Shown here in pieces: positions 42,481 through 51,491 of a stretch of 64,000 nt of DNA. The notes beneath the pieces are model-generated. The model was not told where the DNA came from and did not search any database. It was given only the letters and a program-made list of their open reading frames with translations. Made by a program: the position numbers and the translations under genes. Source of the DNA: UBA1479 sp040216635. Lineage in GTDB: Bacteria > Pseudomonadota > Alphaproteobacteria > Rhodospirillales > Casp-alpha2. Numbering within the stretch: position 1 is the stretch's first letter; the number at the start of each line of letters is the position of its first letter. The DNA lies in assembly GCA_040216635.1 (NCBI GenBank), contig JAVJOU010000023.1, positions 62,001 to 126,000 on the forward strand. The letters are read 5' to 3'.

Positions 42481-43035
42481 ATGCGTTCCATTGCCACGCT
42501 TTTCGCCTGCGTTCTGATGGCGGTTGCCGTCGTCCGGCCCGTACAGGCCGACGACACCTTTTCGCAGGAAGAAATCATGTCTAAAGCGCGGGGCTTCTTC
42601 GGCTCGACGACAAAAGGACTGGCCGAGGCCATTCAAAAGGTTTTTGCCGACCAGGGGCAGCCCAACGCGATTATCCTGGGTGAAGAAGCATCCGGCGCCA
42701 TCGGCATCGGCCTGCGCTATGGCGAAGGGACGCTGGAGCGCAAATCGGGGGCAACCCAAAAAGTCTATTGGCAGGGGCCTTCCATCGGATTCGACTTCGG
42801 CGGCAATGCCTCCAAGGTCTTCACCCTGGTTTATAACCTGGATCAGACGTCTGCCCTGTTTCAGCGATATCCCGGTGTGGACGGCAGTTTCTACGTGGTC
42901 GCCGGCCTGGGCATCAATTATCAGCAGGCGGGCGATGTGATCCTGGCGCCGATCCGCACGGGCGTGGGGCTCCGCGCCGGGGCCAGCATCGGCTATCTGC
43001 ATTATTCTAAGAAACACTCCTGGATCCCGTTCTAG
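42481..43035 (+). CDS. eipA: DUF1134 / EipA family envelope integrity protein
   Basis: Protein of 184 residues from ATG 42481; AAGGAG lies 10 bases upstream. Signal peptide MRSIATLFACVLMAVAVVRPVQA, then the family core GFFGSTTKGLAEAIQKVFADQGQPNAIILGEEASGAIGIGLRYGEGTL and KVYWQGPSIGFDFGGNASKVFTLVYNL. In Brucella EipA is a periplasmic protein needed for cell-envelope integrity. It is found throughout alphaproteobacteria. Confidence 0.93.
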   Translation: MRSIATLFACVLMAVAVVRPVQADDTFSQEEIMSKARGFFGSTTKGLAEAIQKVFADQGQPNAIILGEEASGAIGIGLRYGEGTLERKSGATQKVYWQGPSIGFDFGGNASKVFTLVYNLDQTSALFQRYPGVDGSFYVVAGLGINYQQAGDVILAPIRTGVGLRAGASIGYLHYSKKHSWIPF

Positions 43036-43058
43036 GGCACATCAGGGCACTTTGAGGG

Positions 43059-44786
43059 TCAGAGCTCTTCGAGTGCCCGTTGATGTTCCAGGCGCCGGCG
43101 CACGGCGTCTTCCGTCCCACCCAGTCCATGAAGCACACGGCCCGCAAGCTGCAGGCTGCCTTCGGTCGTTTCCTGAACGGCGGTGTTCGCCCCCGCGCCG
43201 ATCAGACGTTCCGCATGGGCCTTGTCGCGGGCCCGGGCATAGATATTGACCAGCGGCCATTGCTTGCGAATTTCACCGACGATGCGTTCCGCGGCCGCCG
43301 GGCTGTCCATGGTCAGGACCACGGCGGCACAGGTTTCGATATGGGCGCGTTTCAGTATATCCAGGCGCGAGGCGTCGCCATAGAACACGGGCTGTTTTTC
43401 CGCCCGCGCGCGGGTCACGGAGGCAGGATCCGTGTCGAGCGCGACATAGGTGATGGCTTCGGCCTGCAACGTATCGGCCAGGGTCTGGCCGAACCGCCCG
43501 AACCCGGCCAGGATGACATGGCCTTCCAGGCCGTCGGCGGTTTCCAAGGTGTTCTGATGGGCGGTCGTCGTTTCCGACAGTTCCATGCGGCGGGCGATTT
43601 TCTCGGCAACGGCGGCAACCGGCGGCGTAATCAGCATGGTCAACCCGGCGACGATCAACATGAATTGGCCGGTCTCGATGGGCATCAGACCCAGGCTCAT
43701 GGCAAGTCCGACGACGATGAAGGCGAATTCGCCCCCTTGACCCAGCAGAAGGCCGGCTTCGAATGCCGTATGACGCGGCAGGCCGAACGCCAGGTGAAGC
43801 CCGGCGATGATGGGCGCTTTGATCGCGAACAGGCCGACCACGGAGAGGGGAATCCACAAAGGCTCGTTCCCGACCACGCGCCAATCGATTCCCATGCCCA
43901 CGGACATGAAGAACAGGCCCAGCATCAGGCCTTTGAAGGGCTCGATATCGACTTCGATCTCGTGGCTGTATTCCGTTTCCGCCAGCAAAAGCCCGGCAAG
44001 AAAAGCTCCCAGCGCCATGGACAGTCCCGCGGCACCGGTGATCGCCGCGATCCCGATGACGGTCAGCAGGATCACCGCCATGAACATTTCCGGGCTTCTG
44101 CTTTGGGCGACAAGGCGCAGGGTCGGGCGCAGGATCAGGCGGCCCACCATGTAGATCACCGCAATGGTCAGAACGGCCTTGCCGAGGGCAAGGGCCAGAT
44201 CCGCACCGAACCCGGCGTCGTCGCGGGTGCCCAGAACGCCGACCACGAACAAGATGGGCACCACGGCCAAATCCTGCATCAACAGGACCGAGAAGCTGGA
44301 CCGGCCGACCGGCGTGCCCAGGCGCCGGCCCTGCATCAGCAACTGCATGACGATGGCCGTTGACGACAAGGCAAGACAGGCGCCGAGAACGATCGATGTG
44401 GGGATCGGGTTGCCGAAAGCATGGGCGATCACCCCGATTACGGCGCCGGTGATCAGGATTTGCAGACTGCCCAGACCGAACACCAGCCGCCGCATGGCCC
44501 ATAGGCGTTCCAGCGACAGTTCCAGGCCGATGGTGAATAGAAGGAACACCACGCCCAGTTCGGCCAGGGCCTTCACGCCTTCCAGGTCGGAGATCACGAC
44601 ATGGGCGAGCGGCGGGAATTCATCCGCCAGCAGGCCCAGGCCGAAGGGCCCGATGATGCCGCCCACGACAAGGTAGCCGAGCACGGGGCTGATTTTGATG
44701 CGGTGGAACAGCGGCACCATAACGCCTGCGGCGACCAGGAAGATGATCGTTTCCCGCAGGTAGGGAATTGTCGCGTGGGTTTCCAT
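43059..44786 (-). CDS. CPA2-family cation:proton antiporter with RCK domain (KefB/YbaL-like)
   Basis: Protein of 575 residues from ATG 44786; a TTG five codons earlier is less likely. About 12 membrane segments (roughly 10-395) of the Na+/H+ exchanger fold, with GLELSLERLWAM, LALSSTAIVMQLL and the LMQDLAVVPILF motif. A C-terminal TrkA-N/RCK domain (about 425-545) has the nucleotide-binding VILAGFGRFGQTLADTLQ and LDTDPASV. Probably K+ efflux in exchange for protons, gated by NAD(H). Another antiporter gene lies 100 bases upstream on the same strand. Confidence 0.93.
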   Translation of the reverse strand: METHATIPYLRETIIFLVAAGVMVPLFHRIKISPVLGYLVVGGIIGPFGLGLLADEFPPLAHVVISDLEGVKALAELGVVFLLFTIGLELSLERLWAMRRLVFGLGSLQILITGAVIGVIAHAFGNPIPTSIVLGACLALSSTAIVMQLLMQGRRLGTPVGRSSFSVLLMQDLAVVPILFVVGVLGTRDDAGFGADLALALGKAVLTIAVIYMVGRLILRPTLRLVAQSRSPEMFMAVILLTVIGIAAITGAAGLSMALGAFLAGLLLAETEYSHEIEVDIEPFKGLMLGLFFMSVGMGIDWRVVGNEPLWIPLSVVGLFAIKAPIIAGLHLAFGLPRHTAFEAGLLLGQGGEFAFIVVGLAMSLGLMPIETGQFMLIVAGLTMLITPPVAAVAEKIARRMELSETTTAHQNTLETADGLEGHVILAGFGRFGQTLADTLQAEAITYVALDTDPASVTRARAEKQPVFYGDASRLDILKRAHIETCAAVVLTMDSPAAAERIVGEIRKQWPLVNIYARARDKAHAERLIGAGANTAVQETTEGSLQLAGRVLHGLGGTEDAVRRRLEHQRALEEL

Positions 44787-44887
44787 GGCTCGCTTCGTCA
44801 ATCGGCGGTTATAGGGGAACCTGCCGGCCGGGCGCTGACCGTCGGTATCCTGGAAGGTTAGAGGCTTTTGAAGGCGGAATGAACCGT

Positions 44888-46684
44888 TTAAACGGCCTTA
44901 CCGAGCCAGCTTTCCAACCAGACCTTGAGCAGATCCAGGCGGCGCCACCAGCGGGTCGGCGGCGGATCCAATTCGATGCCCACGCTGGCGATACGCCCGT
45001 CCTCGATTCGGCAGGCAATCAGTTCGACGGATACTAGATGCAGGCGCCGTCCGACGGCGGGCCGGCGCAGCAGATTACGGCGCAGGAACTCTGCCGCCGG
45101 CATGTCCCGCCGGTTGCGGGGCACCCAGAAATCGTAGGCATCGGCGATCGCGCCTAACAACGTTGCACCGTCGAAGGAAAATTCCCCCACGGTTTCCAGG
45201 TCATGCTGCCCCGGTTGCCGCGCGCCGAACAGGCGGTCGAGGGCCGGTGCGGTATCGGGCGGGGCGATCAGGATCACGTCGTCGCCCTGTGTCAGGCGCT
45301 GTACGTCACCGGGGGTGCGCAGCGCACCGTCCCGGATGATCGAGATGACGTCGGTGTTATCGGGCAGGGGCAGGCGTGCGACATCCCGGCGCAGGGCCAG
45401 GCTGCGGGGTTGAACGCTGTAAACGGTCATGTCGCGCCCGGCATCGGACGGCAGGCCGATTTCCACCCGGGGCGGCTGCGGCGGACGGGGCGCCAGCAGA
45501 ACGCCCAGGCGGCGGCCCACGGCACCGACGCTCCAACCCTGGACGATCAGCGACGCCATCACGACGATATAGACGATCCCGAAATAGATTTCCGCGTTAT
45601 AGACCCCGGAAAGCACTGGAATGGTACCGAGGAAAATGGGCACGGCACCCCGCAGACCGACCCAGGACACGAAGGATATTTCCCGGGGAGGATAGCGGAA
45701 CACCGCCAAGGACAGCGCCACGGCCAGCGGCCGGGCAAGGAACATCAGCGCGGCGGCGATGCCGATGGCGGGCAGAATGATGGGGATGAGCGAACTGGGC
45801 GTGATCAACAAGCCCAGGATCAGGAACATGATGATCTGGCACAACCAAGCAAGGCCGTCGTGGAAGCGGTTGATCAGAAGTGTCGCCTTGTGCCGGTTGT
45901 TGCCCACGACCAGCCCCGCGATATAAACCGCAAGAAACCCGCTGGCCCCCAGTTCCTGCGCCCCCGCGAACAGCAGCAACGCGCCGGACGCGGCCAATAC
46001 GGGGTACAGGCCAGAAGCGATGTTCAAAGCGTTGAGCGTGGTCAACAGGGTGTAGCCGCCGACCAATCCAATCACCAATCCGCCGACGATCTGCAGGGCG
46101 AAGCGGCCGGCCACGACCGTCGCCGTATCGACCGCCAAGGCCGTGTCCGTCGACATGATCAGGCTGACGCAGGTGACGGTTAGCAGCACCGCCATGGGAT
46201 CGTTCAGTCCGGCTTCGGCCTCCAGCAGCGCGCCCAGGCGTTCGCGCAGGCGCAGGGCACGCGCCGACAGCAGCAGGAAGACCGCCGCCGCGTCGGTCGA
46301 GGCGACGATGGCGCCGACCAGTAAGCCTTCCAGCCAGTCGACCGTTAACAGGTAGCGTGCCGCAACGCCGGTAATCGCCGCCGTTACCAGCACGCCCAGG
46401 GTCGCTAGAACCACAGCCGGGGCGCCGACTTCCCGGAACGTTTTCCATCGGGTGCGCAAGCCGCCGTCGAACAGGATGATGGCGAGAGCGATGCTCCCGA
46501 CCAGATAGGTTGTTTCGTAATCGTTGAATTTAATGCCGCCCGGCCCGTCTTCGCCCGCCAACATGCCGAGCACCAGAAACACAAGCAGCAAGGGGGCGCC
46601 GAACCGGGACGACAAGGTTCCGGCAAAAATGCTGACAAGGATCAAGGCCGATCCGATCAGAATGAGGTTGTTGGATAGTTCCAT
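44888..46684 (-). CDS. CPA1-family potassium/proton antiporter (CvrA/NhaP2-like)
   Basis: Protein of 598 residues. About 12 membrane segments (5-400) with IALAIILFDGGLRTRWKTF, the ion-binding region GAIVASTDAAAVFLLL and EAEAGLNDPMAVLLT. Then TrkA-C (about 420-505, including DVISIIRDGALRTPGDVQRLTQGDDVILIAPP) and a C-terminal CorC/HlyC-like domain. This layout is that of the NhaP2/CvrA potassium/proton antiporters that protect against K+ at low osmolarity or high pH. Confidence 0.94.
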   Translation of the reverse strand: MELSNNLILIGSALILVSIFAGTLSSRFGAPLLLVFLVLGMLAGEDGPGGIKFNDYETTYLVGSIALAIILFDGGLRTRWKTFREVGAPAVVLATLGVLVTAAITGVAARYLLTVDWLEGLLVGAIVASTDAAAVFLLLSARALRLRERLGALLEAEAGLNDPMAVLLTVTCVSLIMSTDTALAVDTATVVAGRFALQIVGGLVIGLVGGYTLLTTLNALNIASGLYPVLAASGALLLFAGAQELGASGFLAVYIAGLVVGNNRHKATLLINRFHDGLAWLCQIIMFLILGLLITPSSLIPIILPAIGIAAALMFLARPLAVALSLAVFRYPPREISFVSWVGLRGAVPIFLGTIPVLSGVYNAEIYFGIVYIVVMASLIVQGWSVGAVGRRLGVLLAPRPPQPPRVEIGLPSDAGRDMTVYSVQPRSLALRRDVARLPLPDNTDVISIIRDGALRTPGDVQRLTQGDDVILIAPPDTAPALDRLFGARQPGQHDLETVGEFSFDGATLLGAIADAYDFWVPRNRRDMPAAEFLRRNLLRRPAVGRRLHLVSVELIACRIEDGRIASVGIELDPPPTRWWRRLDLLKVWLESWLGKAV

Positions 46685-46905
46685 GTTGAAGATGGCCTTG
46701 AGATTAATTGCCGCGCACGATCAATCTATCATATTGGTATTTAAGAATGTTTTGTGCAACGGACAGGGGGGTGAATATTGCCGAATAATGCTCGTGCACT
46801 TGCACCTGGGTGAGGCATCCGGCACTCTGGGTATAACGTTAAATCGCGCGCCGGCGATGGGGGTCGAGCAGGCCCGCCCGCGCTGCATCACGGGAGGAAC
46901 AATCC

Positions 46906-47904
46906 ATGGAATACCGTCCTTTGGGCCGCACGGGCGTGCGGGTCTCACAGCTGTGCTTCGGCACCATGTCGTTCGGCGCCGAGGCCGACAAGGCCGCATC
47001 CCGCGCCATGTACAAGAAGGTGCGCGACATGGGCGTCAACTTCTTCGATTGCGCCGATGCCTATACCAAGGGCAAGGCGGAAACCATTCTGGGCCAGTTG
47101 ATGAAGGGTGAGCGCGATAACCTGGTCATCACGTCGAAATGCTTCAACAATCTGCGCGGCGACATCAATTCAGGCGGCGGCAACCGGCGGCATGTTGCCA
47201 TGGCGGTCGAGGATTCTCTGAAACGCCTGAAGACCGACCGCATCGACGTTTTGTTCATGCACCGGTTCGAGAAACTGGCGCCGCTGGAGGAAGTCCTGCG
47301 CGGTCTGGAAGATCTCGTGCGCGCGGGCAAGGTGCTGTACATCGGGGCATCGAACTATGCCGCCTGGCAGGTCGCCAAGGCGCTGGGCATTTCCGAAAAG
47401 AACGGCTGGACCAAGTTCGACGTGATCCAGCCCATGTACAATCTGGTCAAGCGTCAGGCCGAGGCGGAGATCTTTCCCCAGGCCCAGGCCGAGGGCATGG
47501 GCGTGATCACCTACAGCCCCGTCGGCGGCGGCATGCTGTCGGGCAAATACCGGCCGGGCGTGCAGCCCAAGGTCGGCCGCGTCAAGGACAAGCAGGAATA
47601 CGCCGTGCGCTATTCCGACGACTGGATGCTGGAAACGGCCGGCCGGTTCACCGAGTTCGCCGAGAAAGTGGGCATCCATCCGGTAACGCTGGCCGTGGCC
47701 TGGGTTGCGGCCCATCCCGCCGTCACGGCCCCCATCGTGGGCGCGCGTCACACGCGCCAGTTGGCGCCGTCCCTGAAGGCCCTGGACGTTAAGATGACGC
47801 AGGACCTGTGGAACGAGATCGCTAATCTGTCGCGCACACCGGCACCCGCCACCGACCGGTTGGAAGAATACGAACCGGTGACGGTGCGCCCTGTCGTGGG
47901 CTGA
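46906..47904 (+). CDS. Aldo/keto reductase
   Basis: Protein of 332 residues; GGGAGG precedes the ATG. Full AKR fold with GRTGVRVSQLCFGTMSFG, catalytic Asp/Tyr in FFDCADAYTKGKAE, Lys in TSKCF, His in DVLFMHRFEKLAPLEE and C-terminal VGARHTRQL for NADPH binding. Closest to general NADP(H) aldo/keto reductases of the YajO/Gpr-like type. Substrate unknown. Convergent with glnA. Confidence 0.94.
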   Translation: MEYRPLGRTGVRVSQLCFGTMSFGAEADKAASRAMYKKVRDMGVNFFDCADAYTKGKAETILGQLMKGERDNLVITSKCFNNLRGDINSGGGNRRHVAMAVEDSLKRLKTDRIDVLFMHRFEKLAPLEEVLRGLEDLVRAGKVLYIGASNYAAWQVAKALGISEKNGWTKFDVIQPMYNLVKRQAEAEIFPQAQAEGMGVITYSPVGGGMLSGKYRPGVQPKVGRVKDKQEYAVRYSDDWMLETAGRFTEFAEKVGIHPVTLAVAWVAAHPAVTAPIVGARHTRQLAPSLKALDVKMTQDLWNEIANLSRTPAPATDRLEEYEPVTVRPVVG

Positions 47905-47930
47905 GCGTCGCAGATATTTCCAAGAAAAAT

Positions 47931-47960
47931 GGGGGCCTGCCGAAGATCGACAGAGCCCCC
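47931..47960 (-). terminator. Terminator downstream of glnA
   Basis: On the minus strand GGGGGC (47960-47955) pairs with GCCCCC (47936-47931), followed by ATTTTTCTT. A second hairpin, GGGCGGG at 48028-48034 with CCCGCCC at 48045-48051, lies between it and the glnA stop. Together they likely end the glnBA transcript. Confidence 0.75.
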
Positions 47961-48062
47961 AGTTTGGCGCGTAAAACCGGTTAACGCCGGTCTTCCGATT
48001 GTTCGTGATGTCCCTGAGAAACAGGGAAGGGCGGGACCTGATGGCCCCGCCCGCCTCCTGCT

Positions 48063-49484
48063 TTAGGAGGAATAATACATCATGAATTCAACCGGATGCG
48101 GCGTGTGTTCGAAGTTGTAGATCTCTTCCCATTTGAGATCCATGTAGCCGTCGATGGCATCGTCGGTGAAGACGTCGCCCTTCTTGAGAAAGTCGCGGTC
48201 GGCGTCCAGCGCCTGGACGGCTTCGCGCAGCGAGCCGGAGACGGTGGGCACACCGGCCAGTTCTTCCGCCGGCAGGTCGTACAGATCCTTGTCCATCGGG
48301 TCGCCCGGATGGATCTTGTTCTGGATGCCGTCGAGGCCGGCCATCATCATCGCCGTGAAGGCCAGATACGGGTTGGCCGTGGCGTCCGGGAAGCGGATTT
48401 CGCAACGCTTGCCCTTGGGGCTGCCGGAGTAGGGGATACGGCAGGAGGCGGAGCGGTTGCGGGCCGAGTAGGCCAGCAGAACCGGGGCTTCGAAGCCCGG
48501 GATCAAACGCTTGTAGGAGTTGGTCGACGGGTTGGTGAAGGCGTTGATGGCCTTGGCGTGCTTGATGATCCCGCCAATGTAGTACAGGCAGGTTTCCGAC
48601 AGATCGGCATAGCCCGAACCGGCGAAGGTCGGCTTGTCGCCCTGCCAGATGGACTGGTGGGTGTGCATGCCGGTGCCGTTGTCGCCCGCGACGGGCTTCG
48701 GCATGAAGGTTGCCGACTTGCCGTAGGTATGGGCGACCATCTGGACGCAGTATTTGTAGATCTGCACGTTGTCGGCGGCTTTCACCAGGGTGTCGAAGGC
48801 CATGCCCAGTTCGTGCTGGGACGGGGCGACTTCGTGGTGGTGCTTATCCATCACCATGCCCATTTCCTGAAGCACGCTGACCATTTCGCCGCGCAGGTCG
48901 TGGCAGGAATCGACCGGCGGGACGGGGAAGTAGCCGCCCTTGACGCCCGGGCGGTGGCCCAGGTTGCCCTCGTCGAACAGGGTGCCCGAAACGTAGGGAC
49001 CTTCTTCCGAGGTAAAGGCATAGAAGCATTCGTTCATGTCGACCTTGTAGCGAACGTCGTCGAACACGAAGAATTCCGGCTCGGCGCCGAAATAAGCTGT
49101 GTCGCCGATGCCCGTGGTGCCCAGATAGGCTTCGGCGCGCTTGGCGATGGAACGCGGATCGCGCTCGTAGCCCTGGCCGGTGACCGGGTCGAGGATGTCG
49201 CAGTTCAGGATCAGGCTCGGCTGGGCCGAGAACGGATCCATGACGGCGGAGGAGGCATCGGGGATCAACGCCATGTCGGATTCATTGATCGCCTTCCAAC
49301 CGGCGATGGATGAACCATCGAACATGATGCCATCTTCGAATTCGTCTTCGCCGACGAAGTCGGACACCATGGTGAGGTGCTGCCATTTGCCGCGGGAATC
49401 CGTGAACCGAAGATCGACGAAGGGAATTTCATTGTCCTTCACGTATTTGACGACTTCCGCCGGTGTTTTCAGATCCAAGCTCAT
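48063..49484 (-). CDS. glnA: Glutamine synthetase type I
   Basis: Protein of 473 residues. Assimilates ammonium with glutamate and ATP to glutamine; dodecameric. Active-site stretches FFVFDDVRYKVDMNE, DKHHHEVAPSQHELG, KPVAGDNGTGMHTHQSIW, NPSTNSYKRLIPGFEAP and RNRSASCRIP are intact. The adenylylation tyrosine is Tyr402 in MDKDLYDLP, so GlnE control is expected. Second gene of glnB-glnA. Confidence 0.98.
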   Translation of the reverse strand: MSLDLKTPAEVVKYVKDNEIPFVDLRFTDSRGKWQHLTMVSDFVGEDEFEDGIMFDGSSIAGWKAINESDMALIPDASSAVMDPFSAQPSLILNCDILDPVTGQGYERDPRSIAKRAEAYLGTTGIGDTAYFGAEPEFFVFDDVRYKVDMNECFYAFTSEEGPYVSGTLFDEGNLGHRPGVKGGYFPVPPVDSCHDLRGEMVSVLQEMGMVMDKHHHEVAPSQHELGMAFDTLVKAADNVQIYKYCVQMVAHTYGKSATFMPKPVAGDNGTGMHTHQSIWQGDKPTFAGSGYADLSETCLYYIGGIIKHAKAINAFTNPSTNSYKRLIPGFEAPVLLAYSARNRSASCRIPYSGSPKGKRCEIRFPDATANPYLAFTAMMMAGLDGIQNKIHPGDPMDKDLYDLPAEELAGVPTVSGSLREAVQALDADRDFLKKGDVFTDDAIDGYMDLKWEEIYNFEHTPHPVEFMMYYSS

Positions 49485-49554
49485 ATTCGCTTCCTTTTCT
49501 TGACTGAGTGTCGAGATGATATTTTGAACGCGCTTTGGTTATGCCTCCCTGGCG

Positions 49555-49574
49555 CGCCGGCTTTGCCGCCGGCG
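49555..49574 (-). other. Intercistronic hairpin between glnB and glnA
   Basis: CGCCGGC (49555-49561) and GCCGGCG (49568-49574) form a perfect 7-pair stem around TTTGCC, in the 102-base gap between glnB and glnA. It has no T-run, so it may slow or process the transcript rather than end it. Confidence 0.55.
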
Positions 49575-49586
49575 GGAACCGGTGGG

Positions 49587-49925
49587 CTAAATCGCTTCCG
49601 ATCCACGTTCGCCCGTGCGGACGCGGATCGCTTCTTCCACGGGAATGATGAAAATCTTGCCGTCGCCGATACGGCCGGTTTGCGCCGTTTGCTGAATAGC
49701 TTCGACGGCCGGTCCGACCATGTCGTCGTCGACGACCAGTTCGATTTTCCCCTTGGGCAGGAAATAGACCACATACTCGGCCCCGCGATAAAGCTCCGTA
49801 TGGCCTTTTTGACGGCCGAAACCCTTGGCTTCGACCACGGTGATTCCTTGAAGGCCGACCTCGTGAAGGGCCTCCTTCACCTCATCCAGCTTGAATGGCT
49901 TGATGATGGCTTCGATTTTTTTCAT
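49587..49925 (-). CDS. glnB: Nitrogen regulatory PII protein
   Basis: Protein of 112 residues. Trimeric sensor of 2-oxoglutarate and ATP/ADP. The uridylylation site Tyr51 is in TELYRGAEYVVYFLPK, and the signature KGFGRQKGH and GDGKIFIIPVEEAIRVRTGE are present. It lies upstream of glnA; with no amtB adjacent, GlnB is preferred over GlnK. Confidence 0.97.
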   Translation of the reverse strand: MKKIEAIIKPFKLDEVKEALHEVGLQGITVVEAKGFGRQKGHTELYRGAEYVVYFLPKGKIELVVDDDMVGPAVEAIQQTAQTGRIGDGKIFIIPVEEAIRVRTGERGSEAI

Positions 49926-50030
49926 CGGTTTGTTTCCCTTGGGGTTATCCCCCCGATAGAAGAGTTCGGAGTCCGTTAGGAAATCATCGTTCTAGGCGCG
50001 ATGGACTTCCTTGCTCGTCCGCCTCTCTAT

Positions 50031-50046
50031 AGCAGGAGGCATGCCA
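50031..50046 (-). promoter_or_regulatory. Sigma-54 (-24/-12) promoter of glnB-glnA
   Basis: On the minus strand the sequence is TGGCATGCCTCCTGCT. It matches TGGCACG-N4-TTGCW with GG and GC ten bases apart and differs at two positions. The expected start is about 12 bases downstream, leaving a leader near 90 bases. The glnBA operons of Azospirillum and relatives are known to use such a promoter with NtrC. Confidence 0.72.
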
Positions 50047-50079
50047 ATTCGTTAGGCGAATAAAAACGTATTTTTTTCA

Positions 50080-50095
50080 GTGCATTAGGATGCAC
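50080..50095. promoter_or_regulatory. Inverted repeat upstream of glnB
   Basis: GTGCAT and ATGCAC flank TAGG as a perfect inverted repeat, about 35 bases upstream of the -24 element. It might be an activator site. The arm order differs from the NtrC consensus, so NtrC binding is uncertain. Confidence 0.4.
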
Positions 50096-50178
50096 TTTTG
50101 GGGCTCGGCGGCAAGGGCCGAAAGGCCAAGTATGCCAAAAAAATATGCAATTGATATAAAAACAAGCAAGCCGAGCGG

Positions 50179-50216
50179 GGCCACCGGCGCGGTCTCCATG
50201 TACATCGCCGGTGGCC
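50179..50216 (-). terminator. Stem-loop after the aminotransferase gene
   Basis: GGCCACCGGCG (50179-50189) and CGCCGGTGGCC (50206-50216) pair perfectly over 11 bases. It lies 7 bases beyond the minus-strand aminotransferase stop. A T-rich run follows only after a dozen bases, so it is a likely but not ideal terminator. Confidence 0.6.
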
Positions 50217-50222
50217 GAGGAC

Positions 50223-51392
50223 TTAATCCGCCAGGCAATCCCGGATGCGGGCCGTTGCCTTGAGGATGTTCTCTGTCGAATTGGCGTAGGAAAACCGCAC
50301 GTAGCCTTCACCCTGGGCGCCGAAGCTGGTGCCGGAAATGATCGCCACGCCGGCTTCGTTCAACAGCTTATTCTGTAACTCCATGGCAGAAAGGCCGGTG
50401 CCTTCGATATTGGGGAAGGCATAGAACGCACCGCCCGGCTCGACGCAGCGGAAACCGGGAATTTGGTTGAGCTCGCGCATGATGATCTTGCGCCGCTCAT
50501 CGAACGCCGTGACCATGTCGGTGACGGCGTCCTGCGGCCCGTCCAGCGCCGCGATGCCGGCGAATTGGGCCGAGGCATTGACGCAGGAATTGCAATTGAT
50601 GGCCAGGCGCGTGACCGGTTCCACCAGGGATTTCGGCCACACGCCATATCCCATGCGCCAGCCGGTCATGGCATAGGTCTTGGACCAGCCGTCCAGCAGG
50701 ATCACCCGGTCGCGCAGGTCTTCGTATTCCAGCAGGCTGACGTGTTCGCGCCCGTCGTACAGCATGCGGCAATAGATTTCGTCGGACATGATGGTGACAT
50801 GCGGCTGCGCGCGCAGGCCGTCGACCAGTTTGTCCATTTCTTCGCGCGGCACCGCGCCGCCCGTGGGGTTGGCCGGGGAATTTAGAATGATCAGGCGCGT
50901 GTTCGGCGTGATCAGGCCCAGCACTTCCTCGGCCGAGAAAGCGAAACCCTTGTCTTCGTGCAGCGCCATGGGCACGGGCGTGGCCCCCGTGAACTTGATG
51001 ACGCTTTCGTAAATGGGGAAGCCCGGGTTGGGGTAGATGATTTCCGCCCCCGGCTCGCCCAGGGCCAGAACGGCAAAGAACATGGTGACCTTGCCGCCGG
51101 GCACGATGATGACGTCGGCGGGGTCGACCTTGACCTTGCGGTGGCGTTCGATGTCGCGGGCCACGGCTTCGCGCAGTTCGGGGATGCCGTTGGCGGGGGT
51201 ATAGCCGTGATGGCCGTCCTTCAGCGCCTTGACGGCGGCTTCGACGATATGGTCGGGCGTTTTGAAATCGGGCTGACCGATGCCCAGGTTGATGATGTCC
51301 TTGCCCTGGGCGGCAAGCGCGTTGGCGCGGGCCAGAACCTCGAAAGCGCTTTCCGTACCCAGCCGTGACATGGCGGCGGCCATTTGAACCAT
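50223..51392 (-). CDS. Class I aspartate-type aminotransferase
   Basis: Protein of 389 residues from ATG 51392 with GGAG 9 bases upstream; the much longer frame is not supported. Fold-type I: GIGQPDFKTPDHIVEAA, GYTPANGIPELREAV, ILNSPANPTGGAV, SDEIYCRMLYDG and the PLP-lysine in DGWSKTYAMTGWRMGYGVWP. It resembles AspC/PatA-type enzymes; substrate may be aspartate or another amino acid. Confidence 0.92.
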   Translation of the reverse strand: MVQMAAAMSRLGTESAFEVLARANALAAQGKDIINLGIGQPDFKTPDHIVEAAVKALKDGHHGYTPANGIPELREAVARDIERHRKVKVDPADVIIVPGGKVTMFFAVLALGEPGAEIIYPNPGFPIYESVIKFTGATPVPMALHEDKGFAFSAEEVLGLITPNTRLIILNSPANPTGGAVPREEMDKLVDGLRAQPHVTIMSDEIYCRMLYDGREHVSLLEYEDLRDRVILLDGWSKTYAMTGWRMGYGVWPKSLVEPVTRLAINCNSCVNASAQFAGIAALDGPQDAVTDMVTAFDERRKIIMRELNQIPGFRCVEPGGAFYAFPNIEGTGLSAMELQNKLLNEAGVAIISGTSFGAQGEGYVRFSYANSTENILKATARIRDCLAD

Positions 51393-51491
51393 GGATGCAA
51401 ACTCCGTTTGATGGTCTTTATTGACGGGGGATCGGGCCCCGCCGCTTGAGGGCGGCACTCTATGGTAGACGGCCCGGGGGAGGCAACGGCC

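Noticed and set aside
48096..49313. 405-codon open frame on the plus strand opposite glnA
   Set aside because: It is a shadow of the GC-rich glnA coding frame. Its translation has no family resemblance and no ribosome site. The same applies to the long frames opposite accC (4096-4932), the aminotransferase (19290-20699), the CPA2 antiporter (43080-44363) and the RND permease (59609-60499).
50080..50095. NtrC binding site
   Set aside because: The repeat reads GTGCA then TGCAC, whereas NtrC sites read TGCAC then GTGCA, with a different spacing. It is kept only as a generic inverted repeat.
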